DNA of 8,120 bases from Gemmatimonadota bacterium (GTDB lineage Bacteria; Gemmatimonadota; Gemmatimonadetes; Gemmatimonadales; Gemmatimonadaceae). Positions 1 to 8,033 of this stretch are shown here, one piece after another (positions within the stretch are counted from its first letter, which is position 1; every line of letters starts with the position of its first letter). The notes below the pieces were generated by a model. That model did no database searches and was not told where the DNA came from. It saw only the letters and a program-made list of their open reading frames with translations. The position numbers and the translations under genes are program-made. The stretch covers positions 1 through 8,120 of the forward strand of contig JAEUJK010000200.1 of the NCBI GenBank assembly GCA_016794735.1, written 5' to 3'.

Positions 1-2541
<2,541 letters not shown>

Positions 2542-2549
2542 TACACGTT

Positions 2550-2576
2550 CTCCAGGCAGGGAATTGGGGGGCCTGG
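2550..2576 (-). promoter_or_regulatory. Shine-Dalgarno of the pyrophosphatase gene inside a small inverted repeat
   Basis: GGAG (2553-2550, minus strand) stands 8 nt before the ATG and fixes the start. Its two 5' bases belong to a 6-bp inverted repeat, CCAGGC at 2576-2571 and GCCTGG at 2557-2552 read on the minus strand, with a 13-nt loop containing a run of six C. A folded mRNA would partly bury the ribosome site. The stem is short, so a regulatory role is only a possibility; the ribosome site itself is solid. Confidence 0.45.
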
Positions 2577-2620
2577 GTCGCGCACTACGTCGGCCGAAAG
2601 ACGCGACCCTACCTACGCAT

Positions 2621-2647
2621 CGAGCGGGCAGTGGGGCCGCCCGCTCG
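2621..2647 (-). repeat. Perfect 9-bp inverted repeat between tonB2 and hppA
   Basis: CGAGCGGGC (2621-2629) and GCCCGCTCG (2639-2647) are perfect reverse complements with a 9-nt loop. The element lies 106 nt past the tonB-like stop and 80 nt before the pyrophosphatase start. No T-run follows it in the direction of transcription, so it is not a standard intrinsic terminator. It could be an mRNA processing or stability hairpin, or a factor-dependent terminator. A smaller near-palindrome (TCTCGC, GT, GCGAGA) sits at 2668-2681. I see no convincing -35/-10 pair for hppA in this 211-nt gap. Confidence 0.4.
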
Positions 2648-2752
2648 TGGTGCCTGGGACTGCGCTCTCTCGCGTGCGAGAATGGCAGAGCCCGGGCGGC
2701 GAAAAGATACTCGTCACGCCCCTGACTGGCCAGACGCAAGCAGGAATTGGAC

Positions 2753-3649
2753 TTACGTGCGCGGCGCTTCTGCCGTCACCACGGCCGTATCGAGTACCGG
2801 GCGCCCGTTTCCGCGCACCGCCGGCCGAAAGCGGATCTCGGAGAGCATCTCACGAACCCGCTTGTTGTACCCCCCGTCATTCGAGGGATTGAAGGCGAGG
2901 AGCCGCGCGTTCCCCAGCGTGTCCACCTCGAAGTACGCGACCATCTTGTAGGGGCGGACCTTCCCCGGCACCGGCAGCGGCAGGATCGGCAGCGCGACCA
3001 CGGTGGGCGGAAAGACGTCGTCGTCGTCGTTGCCATTCCCGGTGCCCGACCCGGTCCCGGAGCCACGCCCCGTTCCTACGCCGGACCCGACGCCGCCCCC
3101 TGAACCCGGGCCCGTACCGGCCGTTCCGTCCTTCCCCGTGCCTCCCCCCGTCCCCGGTTGCACGCTCGCCTGCTGGGTTGCGGTCCCCTTGGCGGTGTCG
3201 GCGGCGGGGGGCGTGGGGGTGGGTGTTGGCGGTTGGGGCTCTGGCTTCGGCGGTTCCGGTGGCGGGACCTCGGGCTTCGGCGGCTCAACCGGTACCGGCT
3301 GGACCTGCGCCGCGGCGGGCGGCTCGGGAATCGAGAAATAGCGGAGCGATTCGCGGGTCCAGTCGCCTCCGGTCCCGCGGTTCCCTCCACCGCCCCCACC
3401 GGCCCGTCCGTCGCCACGCGGGCCCTGCTGCTGGGTCGCATTGATCGATTCGGCCAGCCACAGCGGTGGGGCGACGACCAGGAAGATGAGGACGGCGTGG
3501 AGGATCAGCGACGCAAGCGTCGCCTCTCGCTGGTTCCGCTCCCGGTCCGGAATTCCCAGGGGCGGCCGATAGGACCGTCGTGCGGGCGTGGGATCGCCCG
3601 ACGAGTCGGAACCGTCTGCGGGAATGAAGGTGGATCGACGGAGGGTCAC
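2753..3649 (-). CDS. TonB-family energy transducer-like protein with Pro-rich and Gly-rich linkers
   Basis: A 298-residue protein with TonB architecture. It has a cytoplasmic N-terminus (1-42), one membrane helix (about 43-62), a Gly-rich stretch (79-95), a Pro-rich stretch with PPKPE-type repeats (109-148), a Gly/Ser/Thr low-complexity segment (165-207), four aspartates (208-211), and a C-terminal domain (about 225-298). The helix contains S47 and H51, matching the Ser-x-x-x-His motif that E. coli TonB (S16/H20) needs to be energised by ExbB/ExbD. The C-terminal domain keeps the later TonB pattern (FEVDTLGNA, then FRPAVRGNGRPV) but lacks the usual RYP...GVEGxV beginning, so its receptor binding may differ. 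The start is GTG at 3649, preceded by no clear Shine-Dalgarno; no ATG lies in frame upstream before a TGA at about 3703. It is separated from the exb cluster by a terminator and followed 211 nt later by hppA. A cell-envelope role other than receptor energisation is possible. Confidence 0.85.
   Translation of the reverse strand: MTLRRSTFIPADGSDSSGDPTPARRSYRPPLGIPDRERNQREATLASLILHAVLIFLVVAPPLWLAESINATQQQGPRGDGRAGGGGGGNRGTGGDWTRESLRYFSIPEPPAAAQVQPVPVEPPKPEVPPPEPPKPEPQPPTPTPTPPAADTAKGTATQQASVQPGTGGGTGKDGTAGTGPGSGGGVGSGVGTGRGSGTGSGTGNGNDDDDVFPPTVVALPILPLPVPGKVRPYKMVAYFEVDTLGNARLLAFNPSNDGGYNKRVREMLSEIRFRPAVRGNGRPVLDTAVVTAEAPRT
3029..3157 (-). repeat. Low-complexity Gly/Ser/Thr-coding tract inside the TonB-like gene
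   Basis: This stretch encodes residues 165-207, an imperfect run of GTG, GSG and GxG units with almost no hydrophobic residues. On the plus strand it reads as C-rich triplets such as CCGGTCCCG. Together with the Pro-rich segment before it, it would form an extended periplasmic spacer. Such tracts change length easily by slippage. Confidence 0.6.
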
Positions 3650-3673
3650 GGACGCCGGTGGCTCATGCGCAAA

Positions 3674-3679
3674 CTTATA
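3674..3679 (-). promoter_or_regulatory. Candidate -10 box for the TonB-like gene
   Basis: The minus strand reads TATAAG here, five of six matches to TATAAT, in an otherwise GC-rich gap between the exbD terminator and the GTG start at 3649. Transcription would begin near 3666, giving a leader of only about 17 nt. No good -35 hexamer is visible at 16-18 nt (the region reads TGAACCCT), so the promoter is tentative. Its place directly after a terminator fits an independent transcription unit. Confidence 0.4.
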
Positions 3680-3707
3680 CGACCCGGCGTGGGAAAGGGT
3701 TCATGGG

Positions 3708-3742
3708 GAAAGCGCAAACGGCGGCCCCCGAGGGGACCGCCG
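3708..3742 (-). terminator. Intrinsic terminator after the tonB-exbB-exbD-exbD cluster
   Basis: On the minus strand CGGCGGTCCC (3742-3733) pairs with GGGGCCGCCG (3728-3719) around a CTCG tetraloop: a 10-bp stem with one G-U pair. It is followed by TTTGCGCTTT (3718-3709), an interrupted T-tract. It begins 24 nt past the exbD stop and ends before the candidate promoter of the next gene, exactly where a terminator would be expected. Confidence 0.78.
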
Positions 3743-3766
3743 CTGCAAACATCGAGTGGAAGACTG

Positions 3767-4186
3767 CTACTTCTTGCCGCCTTCCTTCGGAGTGACGCCG
3801 AGCACCTTCACGCCACTGCCCCGGGCCTGGTCCATCGCCCAGATGACGTTCTGGTACTTCACCGTCGGATCACCCTTCACGAACATGATCTTCTCCGGGC
3901 GCGGGTCGTAGATCGACTTGATGCGCGCGGCGAGGGCATCCTTCGGGACGTTCTCCTTGTTGATCGCGTACTGGTCATTCGGGAGGATCTCCATCACGAT
4001 CTGGTCCGAGACCGCGTTGGCCGGAGCCACTTGCGGGTTCGGGTCAGGGAGCTGGAGGTCCACCGCGCGACGCACGGTCGGCTGCATCACCATGAAGATG
4101 ATGAGCAGCACGAGCATGACGTCGATCATCGGGACGACATTCGGCTCGTTATTGAGCGCGCCGCTGCCGCCAACACTCATACCCAT
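3767..4186 (-). CDS. exbD: ExbD/TolR-family biopolymer transport protein (second of two)
   Basis: A 139-residue proton-channel subunit of the Ton motor. It has a short cytoplasmic N-terminus, one membrane helix (about 18-36, PMIDVMLVLLIIFMV), and a periplasmic domain (about 43-139). D22 in the helix corresponds to the essential proton-carrying aspartate of ExbD (D25 in E. coli). The periplasmic part shows the usual ExbD ending: KIMFVKGDPTVKY, a helix, then GVKVLGVTP. The length is normal. ATG 4186 is preceded by GGGGAGG at 9-nt spacing; a second ATG two codons later is less well placed. The first 36 residues are nearly the same as in the gene directly upstream, while the periplasmic parts differ strongly. 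It is the last gene before the terminator. TolR or an AglS-like motility subunit are alternatives, but the adjacent tonB favours ExbD. Confidence 0.93.
   Translation of the reverse strand: MGMSVGGSGALNNEPNVVPMIDVMLVLLIIFMVMQPTVRRAVDLQLPDPNPQVAPANAVSDQIVMEILPNDQYAINKENVPKDALAARIKSIYDPRPEKIMFVKGDPTVKYQNVIWAMDQARGSGVKVLGVTPKEGGKK
4088..4129. repeat. 42-bp near-identical repeat shared by the two exbD genes (copy 1; copy 2 at 4592-4633)
   Basis: Positions 4088-4129 and 4592-4633 match at 40 of 42 bases, in the same orientation. Both encode the membrane helix MIDVMLVLLIIFMV. The two differences (4108 and 4112) are silent or nearly so: both codons still give leucine or valine-type residues. The similarity continues more weakly into PNVVP. 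This reflects duplication of exbD, with the helix kept by selection or by gene conversion. Confidence 0.7.
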
Positions 4187-4195
4187 AGTCGTTGG

Positions 4196-4202
4196 CCTCC
4201 CC
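4196..4202 (-). promoter_or_regulatory. Strong ribosome binding site touching the upstream exbD stop codon
   Basis: The minus strand reads TAGGGGAGG: the stop codon TAG of the first exbD (4204-4202) shares its final G with the Shine-Dalgarno GGGGAGG of the second. Ribosomes ending the first gene are thus placed directly on the start region of the second, which suggests translational coupling of the two ExbD subunits. Confidence 0.7.
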
Positions 4203-4690
4203 TATTTCCGGGCGTCTTGAGGGTTATCGCCTTCGACCGTGGACGTGGTGCCTGGCCGCTGGTCCGACACGGCGCCGACGACGCGCACACCGGCCTTGGC
4301 CGCAATGTCCATCGCGTCCAGGATCTTCCCGTACTCGAGTTCCTTGTGGGCCTTGATGTACAGGATCTTGTCGACGGTGCGCTTGTCGTAGATCGCGCGA
4401 AGGATGTTCCCGAGCTTCTCGGCCTCATCGGCTCCGGGTTCGGTGAACAGGTCCATCGGCTTCTTGTTCATGTAGTACTTGCCGCTGGCGTCGATGCCGA
4501 GCACTTGATCGAGGTCTTCCTCGGGGTGGGCCTTGAGGTTGATCCCTTCCGGGGCAACCGCGGTGAAGCCCGAGGTGATGGCTGGTGTGACCACCATGAA
4601 GATGATGAGCAACACCAGCATGACGTCGATCATGGGCACGACATTGGGTTCGGCCTTTACGCCGGACCCGCCGCCTACTGACATACCCAT
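4202..4690 (-). CDS. exbD: ExbD/TolR-family biopolymer transport protein (first of two)
   Basis: A 162-residue ExbD-type subunit. The cytoplasmic start MGMSVGGGSG leads to a membrane helix at about 18-36 with the conserved D22, then a periplasmic domain with an insertion relative to its neighbour (about residues 72-92, KKPMDLFTEPGADEAEK), and the typical ending KILYIKAHKELEYGKI...GVRVVGAV. A polar tail (142-162, SDQRPGTTSTVEGDNPQDARK region) is longer than in most ExbD proteins. ATG 4690 has GGAG 6 nt upstream. It follows exbB by 29 nt and precedes the second exbD by 15 nt. One ExbB with two ExbD genes also occurs in Bacteroidota Ton clusters and in the Myxococcus AglQRS motor; here the leading tonB points to a Ton system. 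Confidence 0.93.
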   Translation of the reverse strand: MGMSVGGGSGVKAEPNVVPMIDVMLVLLIIFMVVTPAITSGFTAVAPEGINLKAHPEEDLDQVLGIDASGKYYMNKKPMDLFTEPGADEAEKLGNILRAIYDKRTVDKILYIKAHKELEYGKILDAMDIAAKAGVRVVGAVSDQRPGTTSTVEGDNPQDARK

Positions 4691-4719
4691 GGGATTCTCC
4701 GGTTAAGCGTGCGCGTGGC

Positions 4720-5457
4720 TTACTGCGAGATCGGGGCAGCGCCCTGGGCCTGCGTGTTGAACTCGCGGGTGAAGCGCGAACGGCCGAACTCGCCGGAGAC
4801 GCCCTTGATGAGGTAGTCGATCATTTCCTTCGACGTGTAGGTCATTTCCGCCGAGAGGTTGTCGATCTTGGTCGTGAAGTAGTTGTAGAACCACACGGCC
4901 GGGATGGCGACGAGGAGACCGAAGCCGGTCGCGATGAGCGCTTCGGCGATACCGGCCGCGATGGCCGAGATGCCGGCGCCGCCGGAGGTGGCCATGCCTT
5001 CGAACGCGTTGATGATGCCGAACACCGTGCCGAGCAGACCGACGAACGGCGAGGTCGAACCCACCGTCGCGAGGATCGCGAGGCCGCGCTTCAGCGACAC
5101 CATTTCCATCAGCATTTCACGCTCGACCGCCCGCTCCGCCGTGTTGATGTCGGCCACCGTCACCGAGCCATCCATGATCAACGGCTTGACTTCCGCCAGC
5201 GCGCCGCCGAGGACGCGGGCGACGTGCGACTTCTTGTAGCCTTCCGCCAGCTTGATCGCCTCGCCGAGGTTGTCCTCTTCGAGGAACTGCGAGAACTCGG
5301 GCGCGAACTTGATCGTTTCCTTCTGCGCCTTGCGGAGGTTCCACAGCTTGCCGATGGCGGTCGACATCGACCACACCGACATGAACGCCAGGATCGCCCA
5401 CAGCGTCTTTCCGAACATCGGGGTTTCCTGCCAGATGTCCTGCAGATTGATATTCAT
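4720..5457 (-). CDS. exbB: ExbB/TolQ/MotA-family proton channel subunit
   Basis: A 245-residue core subunit of the Ton motor; in the inner membrane, ExbB pentamers surround ExbD and convert proton flow into movement of TonB. Three membrane helices are visible: about 16-36, 130-152 (VGSTSPFVGLLGTVFGI), and 165-193 (AAGIAEALIATGFGLLVAIP). A cytoplasmic domain lies between the first two. T144 in GLLGT and E172 in GIAEAL match the conserved channel residues of E. coli ExbB (T148 and E176). The proline in AIP of the last helix is also typical. The length is normal for ExbB. ATG 5457 has GGAG 10 nt upstream. It lies 30 nt after tonB and 29 nt before the first exbD, so one operon is very likely. TolQ is the close alternative; no tolA, tolB or pal is in view, and tonB is adjacent, which favours ExbB. 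Confidence 0.94.
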   Translation of the reverse strand: MNINLQDIWQETPMFGKTLWAILAFMSVWSMSTAIGKLWNLRKAQKETIKFAPEFSQFLEEDNLGEAIKLAEGYKKSHVARVLGGALAEVKPLIMDGSVTVADINTAERAVEREMLMEMVSLKRGLAILATVGSTSPFVGLLGTVFGIINAFEGMATSGGAGISAIAAGIAEALIATGFGLLVAIPAVWFYNYFTTKIDNLSAEMTYTSKEMIDYLIKGVSGEFGRSRFTREFNTQAQGAAPISQ

Positions 5458-5487
5458 ACGACTAAAGCTCCAAAGGTGGCGAAAGGG

Positions 5488-6213
5488 TTACTTGGCGATG
5501 GCAAACGAGAACGGCTGCTGCACGAGCTGACGGACCTTGCGCCCCCCGACTTCGGCCGGGATGAACCGCATCCCCGGGAGGGCATTCTTGACCGCGGTCC
5601 CGAAGAGGTCGTGCGACGCCTTCAGTACCTTGTACGAACCCATCTCGGCGCGACCCGTCGTGTCCACGACGAACTGCGCGAGCACTTCCCCTTCCACACC
5701 AGCCTGACGCAGGATGTCCGGATACCGCGGCGACGCGCTGCCCGGCAGGGCCTGCACCGGCTTCTCCACCTGGAACTCGAAGAACGGCTGGTCGTCCTTC
5801 ACAATCGGCGCTGGCTTGCCACCCTCGACGCCCGTTGCACGACCACCCGCCACACCACGGCCGGAGAAGTCCGCTTCGTCGGTCATCTTCTTCGACAGGT
5901 CGATATCCGGGAGCACGTCCGGGATTTCAACCGGGGCGGTCAGGATCTGGAAGCCTTTTGGCGGCGGCGGAGCGGCGACAACATCGGGCGGGGGTGGCGG
6001 CGGCTCGTCCTTCGGCGGAGGCGGCTCGTCCTTCTTCACTTCGACGAAATCCACCTTCTCCTGCTTCGGCTTCTCGAACTCCACGGCGGCGTGAGCGGTC
6101 GCGTATACCGCGAACGAAATCAGGCCGGCGTGCAGCACGAAGGACGCCATCGTGCCACCCATGCTCCGTTGCTTCTTCCGCTTCGACTCCACCAGGTTCG
6201 CGAACATTGGCAT
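5488..6213 (-). CDS. tonB: TonB energy transducer
   Basis: A 241-residue TonB protein that carries motor energy from ExbB/ExbD across the periplasm to outer-membrane receptors. It has a basic cytoplasmic start (KRKKQR, 11-16), a membrane helix at about 22-42 with S24 and H28 (the Ser-x-x-x-His energising motif), and a charged Pro-rich spacer (about 58-86, DEPPPPKDEPPPPPP). A linker follows (87-148), then a complete C-terminal TonB domain (149-241) with PRYPDILRQAGVEGEV, FVVDTTGRAE, RFIPAEVGGRKV and a final QPFSF strand. ATG 6213 is chosen as the most upstream start; a GAGG lies 12 nt before it, longer than ideal, and the next ATG two codons on would be further still. It heads the tonB-exbB-exbD-exbD cluster. 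The helical YP start of the C-domain, absent from the second TonB-like protein, is intact here, so this is probably the main transducer. Confidence 0.94.
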   Translation of the reverse strand: MPMFANLVESKRKKQRSMGGTMASFVLHAGLISFAVYATAHAAVEFEKPKQEKVDFVEVKKDEPPPPKDEPPPPPPDVVAAPPPPKGFQILTAPVEIPDVLPDIDLSKKMTDEADFSGRGVAGGRATGVEGGKPAPIVKDDQPFFEFQVEKPVQALPGSASPRYPDILRQAGVEGEVLAQFVVDTTGRAEMGSYKVLKASHDLFGTAVKNALPGMRFIPAEVGGRKVRQLVQQPFSFAIAK

Positions 6214-6263
6214 CGTCGGGCGAGACCTCGTCTCAAGGGGACAGGGGTTTTGGTGCGCGCCAG

Positions 6264-6286
6264 ATTCTACCTCCCTCGCATGAGGG
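6264..6286 (-). promoter_or_regulatory. tonB: Candidate -10 box for the tonB cluster
   Basis: The minus strand reads TAGAAT at 6269-6264, five of six matches to TATAAT, about 50 nt before the tonB start. There is no good -35 hexamer 16-18 nt upstream. Instead, a small inverted repeat CCCTC/GAGGG (6273-6277 and 6282-6286) occupies the spacer, and further upstream is the 7-4-7 direct repeat. A poor -35 with an upstream repeat is typical of activator-dependent promoters, but start-site data are lacking. Confidence 0.38.
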
Positions 6287-6298
6287 CGGAATATTCAG

Positions 6299-6316
6299 TC
6301 GATTAATTTTCGATTA
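6299..6316 (-). promoter_or_regulatory. 7-bp direct repeat with 4-bp A/T spacer, candidate OmpR/PhoB-family box
   Basis: The minus strand reads TAATCGA-AAAT-TAATCGA: two identical 7-mers, 11 bp apart, in an A/T-rich patch within GC-rich surroundings. PhoB-type regulators bind just such 7-4-7 direct repeats, one helical turn apart. It lies 86-103 nt upstream of tonB and about 30 bp upstream of the candidate -10 box. An OmpR/PhoB-family regulator is encoded just upstream. The sequence itself is not the E. coli Pho box (CTGTCAT), so only the geometry is shared. The regulator that binds it is inferred. Confidence 0.42.
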
Positions 6317-6333
6317 GGGCGGAGTTACGAATC

Positions 6334-6356
6334 GGCAACGTCCCCTACGACGTGCC
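6334..6356 (-). other. Imperfect inverted repeat spanning the histidine kinase stop codon
   Basis: GGC-A-ACGTC (6334-6342) pairs with GACGTGCC (6349-6356): eight base pairs with one bulged base and a 6-nt loop holding most of the stop codon. No T-tract follows on the minus strand. It is at best a weak terminator, so read-through from the kinase gene into tonB cannot be excluded. Confidence 0.25.
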
Positions 6357-7895
6357 GTTGGCCCCCGCCACGGCGTGCGGCGCCGGCGCCGTAGCGCCCG
6401 CCCCCTCCGCACCCGCTCCCGCCGCGCCGGTCCCCTCAGGGGCCACTGGCAGCGTCGCGGTGAACACACTCCCGCGGTGCAAGCGGGAGCTCACCGTCAG
6501 CTCACCACCGTGGGCCTGGGCGATCCACTGGCAGATCGCCAGCCCGAGCCCGTTCCCGCCCCGCTCGGTCACACGGCTGCGGGCGCGGTCGGCTCGCCAG
6601 AACCGCTCGAAGACATGCGGCAGGTCGGCCGCGGAGATGCCGATCCCGGTGTCCTTCACGCTGAACTTCGCCGTCTCCCCCTCACGCTCCAGCGCCAGCT
6701 GCACCTTCCCCTGCTTCGGCGTGTACTTGGTCGCGTTCTCGGCGAGGTTCAGGAAGAGCTGCCGCAACCGCAGGCGATCGCCCAGCACCGTCACCTCGTC
6801 GGCCCGGGGCATCGTCACCGACAACTCGTTAGGCTCGCCGAGAATGACGGCCGTTTCGTAGACCTCCTGCGCGATCTCGCGCAGGTCCACCGGCTCGCGG
6901 TGCAGGTCAAAGCGCCCCTCGTCCGCACGGGCCAGCGTGAGCAGCGAGTCCACGAGGGCCGACATGCGCGCCGTTTCCTGCAACGCCTCCTCGAGCGCCA
7001 CCGCCTGGTCGTTCGAGCTGGTCGAGGCCGTCATCGCGCGCTCCACGTCGGCGCGCAACACGGTGAGCGGCGTCTTGAGCTCATGGCTCGCGTCCGCCGT
7101 GAACCGACGCAACGCGGCAAACGACGTCTCGAGGCGACCGATCATCGCGTTGAGCGTGGTCGTCAGGCGCGTCATCTCGTCGTCGCGCGAACCGGCGAGG
7201 TCCACCGCCACGCGACGGTGCAGGCTGCGGCCGTCCGTGATGGCCTCCACTTCCTGCCGGATCCGGTCGACGGGCTCGAGGACGTTGCCGGCCAGGACGC
7301 GGGCGCCCCAGAACGCCAGCAGGATCACGAAGGGGACGATGATCAGCGCGCTGCCGAGGATCTCACGCCACGCGAGCGGCAACTCGGACCGCGAGACCCC
7401 CACCACCGCGGAGTAACCGCGCAGGTCCCGAACCCCCACCATGATCCCTGCGTCTCCACGACGCGAGAAGCGGGCGACGCTCAACCCCTGACGTGCTTCA
7501 TCCGCTGCCGCCAGCAAGTTGCCGGCATCGGCGCGCGTGACCTCCGGGGGTTCCTCGCCCTCCTGAAACGCCTGATGCACGCTGATTGACGGGGATCGGT
7601 AGATCTCTCTCCCATCAGCGTCATAGACCGTCAGGTATCCCGGTTGGGCATCAAGGAAATTCTTCAGGACGCCGAGGGGCGCAACGATCCTCGCGTCCCG
7701 GTCGATCAGAAAGTTCTGCGTGCTGGCATTGCGCACGAGCTGGAGGACGATATCCGCACGCTGTCGCCCGATGCGCTCAAGGTCAGTGTAGGCACCGGCC
7801 TGTCTCGCGGCCCACACCGTGGCCGCAAAGACCCCCACCGCCACCAGGAGCAGGGCGGCAAAGCGGTTGGCGACACGGGTGCGGATGGAAGACAC
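6345..7895 (-). CDS. Sensor histidine kinase, HAMP-HisKA-HATPase type
   Basis: A 516-residue membrane sensor kinase. Order: first membrane helix (about 12-30), periplasmic sensor region (about 31-178), second helix (about 180-203), HAMP linker (about 200-255, with LEPVDRI and DDEMTRL), dimerisation and phosphorylation domain with H271 in the H-box ASHELKTPL, then the ATPase domain: N-box NLAENATKY (N387), G1 DTGIGI (D415), F-box VFERFWR (428-434) and G2 GGNGLGLAI (446-454). All catalytic boxes are intact. The sensor region has a strand pattern ending YDADGREIYRSPS, as in CusS/QseC-like kinases, but no ligand can be read from it. Residues 485-516 form an unusual Ala/Gly/Pro-rich tail after the kinase core. 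The start is GTG 7895 without a clear Shine-Dalgarno; no in-frame ATG, GTG or TTG precedes it before a TAG at about 8011. It follows the response regulator by 138 nt and is probably its partner. Confidence 0.95.
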   Translation of the reverse strand: MSSIRTRVANRFAALLLVAVGVFAATVWAARQAGAYTDLERIGRQRADIVLQLVRNASTQNFLIDRDARIVAPLGVLKNFLDAQPGYLTVYDADGREIYRSPSISVHQAFQEGEEPPEVTRADAGNLLAAADEARQGLSVARFSRRGDAGIMVGVRDLRGYSAVVGVSRSELPLAWREILGSALIIVPFVILLAFWGARVLAGNVLEPVDRIRQEVEAITDGRSLHRRVAVDLAGSRDDEMTRLTTTLNAMIGRLETSFAALRRFTADASHELKTPLTVLRADVERAMTASTSSNDQAVALEEALQETARMSALVDSLLTLARADEGRFDLHREPVDLREIAQEVYETAVILGEPNELSVTMPRADEVTVLGDRLRLRQLFLNLAENATKYTPKQGKVQLALEREGETAKFSVKDTGIGISAADLPHVFERFWRADRARSRVTERGGNGLGLAICQWIAQAHGGELTVSSRLHRGSVFTATLPVAPEGTGAAGAGAEGAGATAPAPHAVAGANGTS

Positions 7896-8033
7896 AGCGG
7901 CGGGCTGACGTGGTGACGAAGAGTACTCGACCCCGGCGGCGCCGGGACACTCCGGGTGCCGAACCCTCCACGGCTCCCCACACCATACGGCGCCCCCCGC
8001 CGGTTTGCTCTACGGTCGGGCGGACCGCCGCAG
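7896..8033 (-). other. 138-nt gap between response regulator and kinase, with small hairpins
   Basis: No gene is visible here. The minus strand holds CGGTC/GACCG (8027-8023 and 8017-8013, 5-nt loop) just after the regulator stop, and CCCGGC/GCCGGG (7946-7941 and 7937-7932, 3-nt loop). Neither is followed by a T-tract, so neither is a convincing terminator. The palindrome GAGTACTC lies at 7921-7928. The gap is longer than usual between a regulator and its kinase, so a separate start of transcription for the kinase is possible, though I see no clear promoter. Confidence 0.3.

Noticed and set aside
2621..2647. The 9-bp inverted repeat as an intrinsic terminator of the TonB-like gene
   Set aside because: The stem is good, but it is followed by ATGCGTAGG on the minus strand, with no T-tract, and it lies over 100 nt past the stop. 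It is kept only as an unexplained inverted repeat.
3029..3157. The Gly/Ser/Thr-coding tract as a possible tandem-repeat or CRISPR-like array
   Set aside because: The units are short, irregular and in frame within a coding gene, with no repeat-spacer pattern.
3158..4681. A 507-codon plus-strand open frame opposite the exbD genes and the start of the TonB-like gene
   Set aside because: It spans several independent minus-strand genes, their terminator and promoter, and has an Arg/His/Asp-rich composition typical of antisense shadows.
4720..5457. ExbB-ExbD-ExbD as a gliding motor of the AglQRS type
   Set aside because: The gene order is compatible, but a full TonB protein heads the same cluster and no gliding genes are in view, so a Ton motor is the simpler reading.
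5224..7589. Long plus-strand frames at 5224-6306 and 6375-7589
   Set aside because: Both lie opposite exbB/tonB and the histidine kinase, show no recognisable domain and have the same shadow composition.
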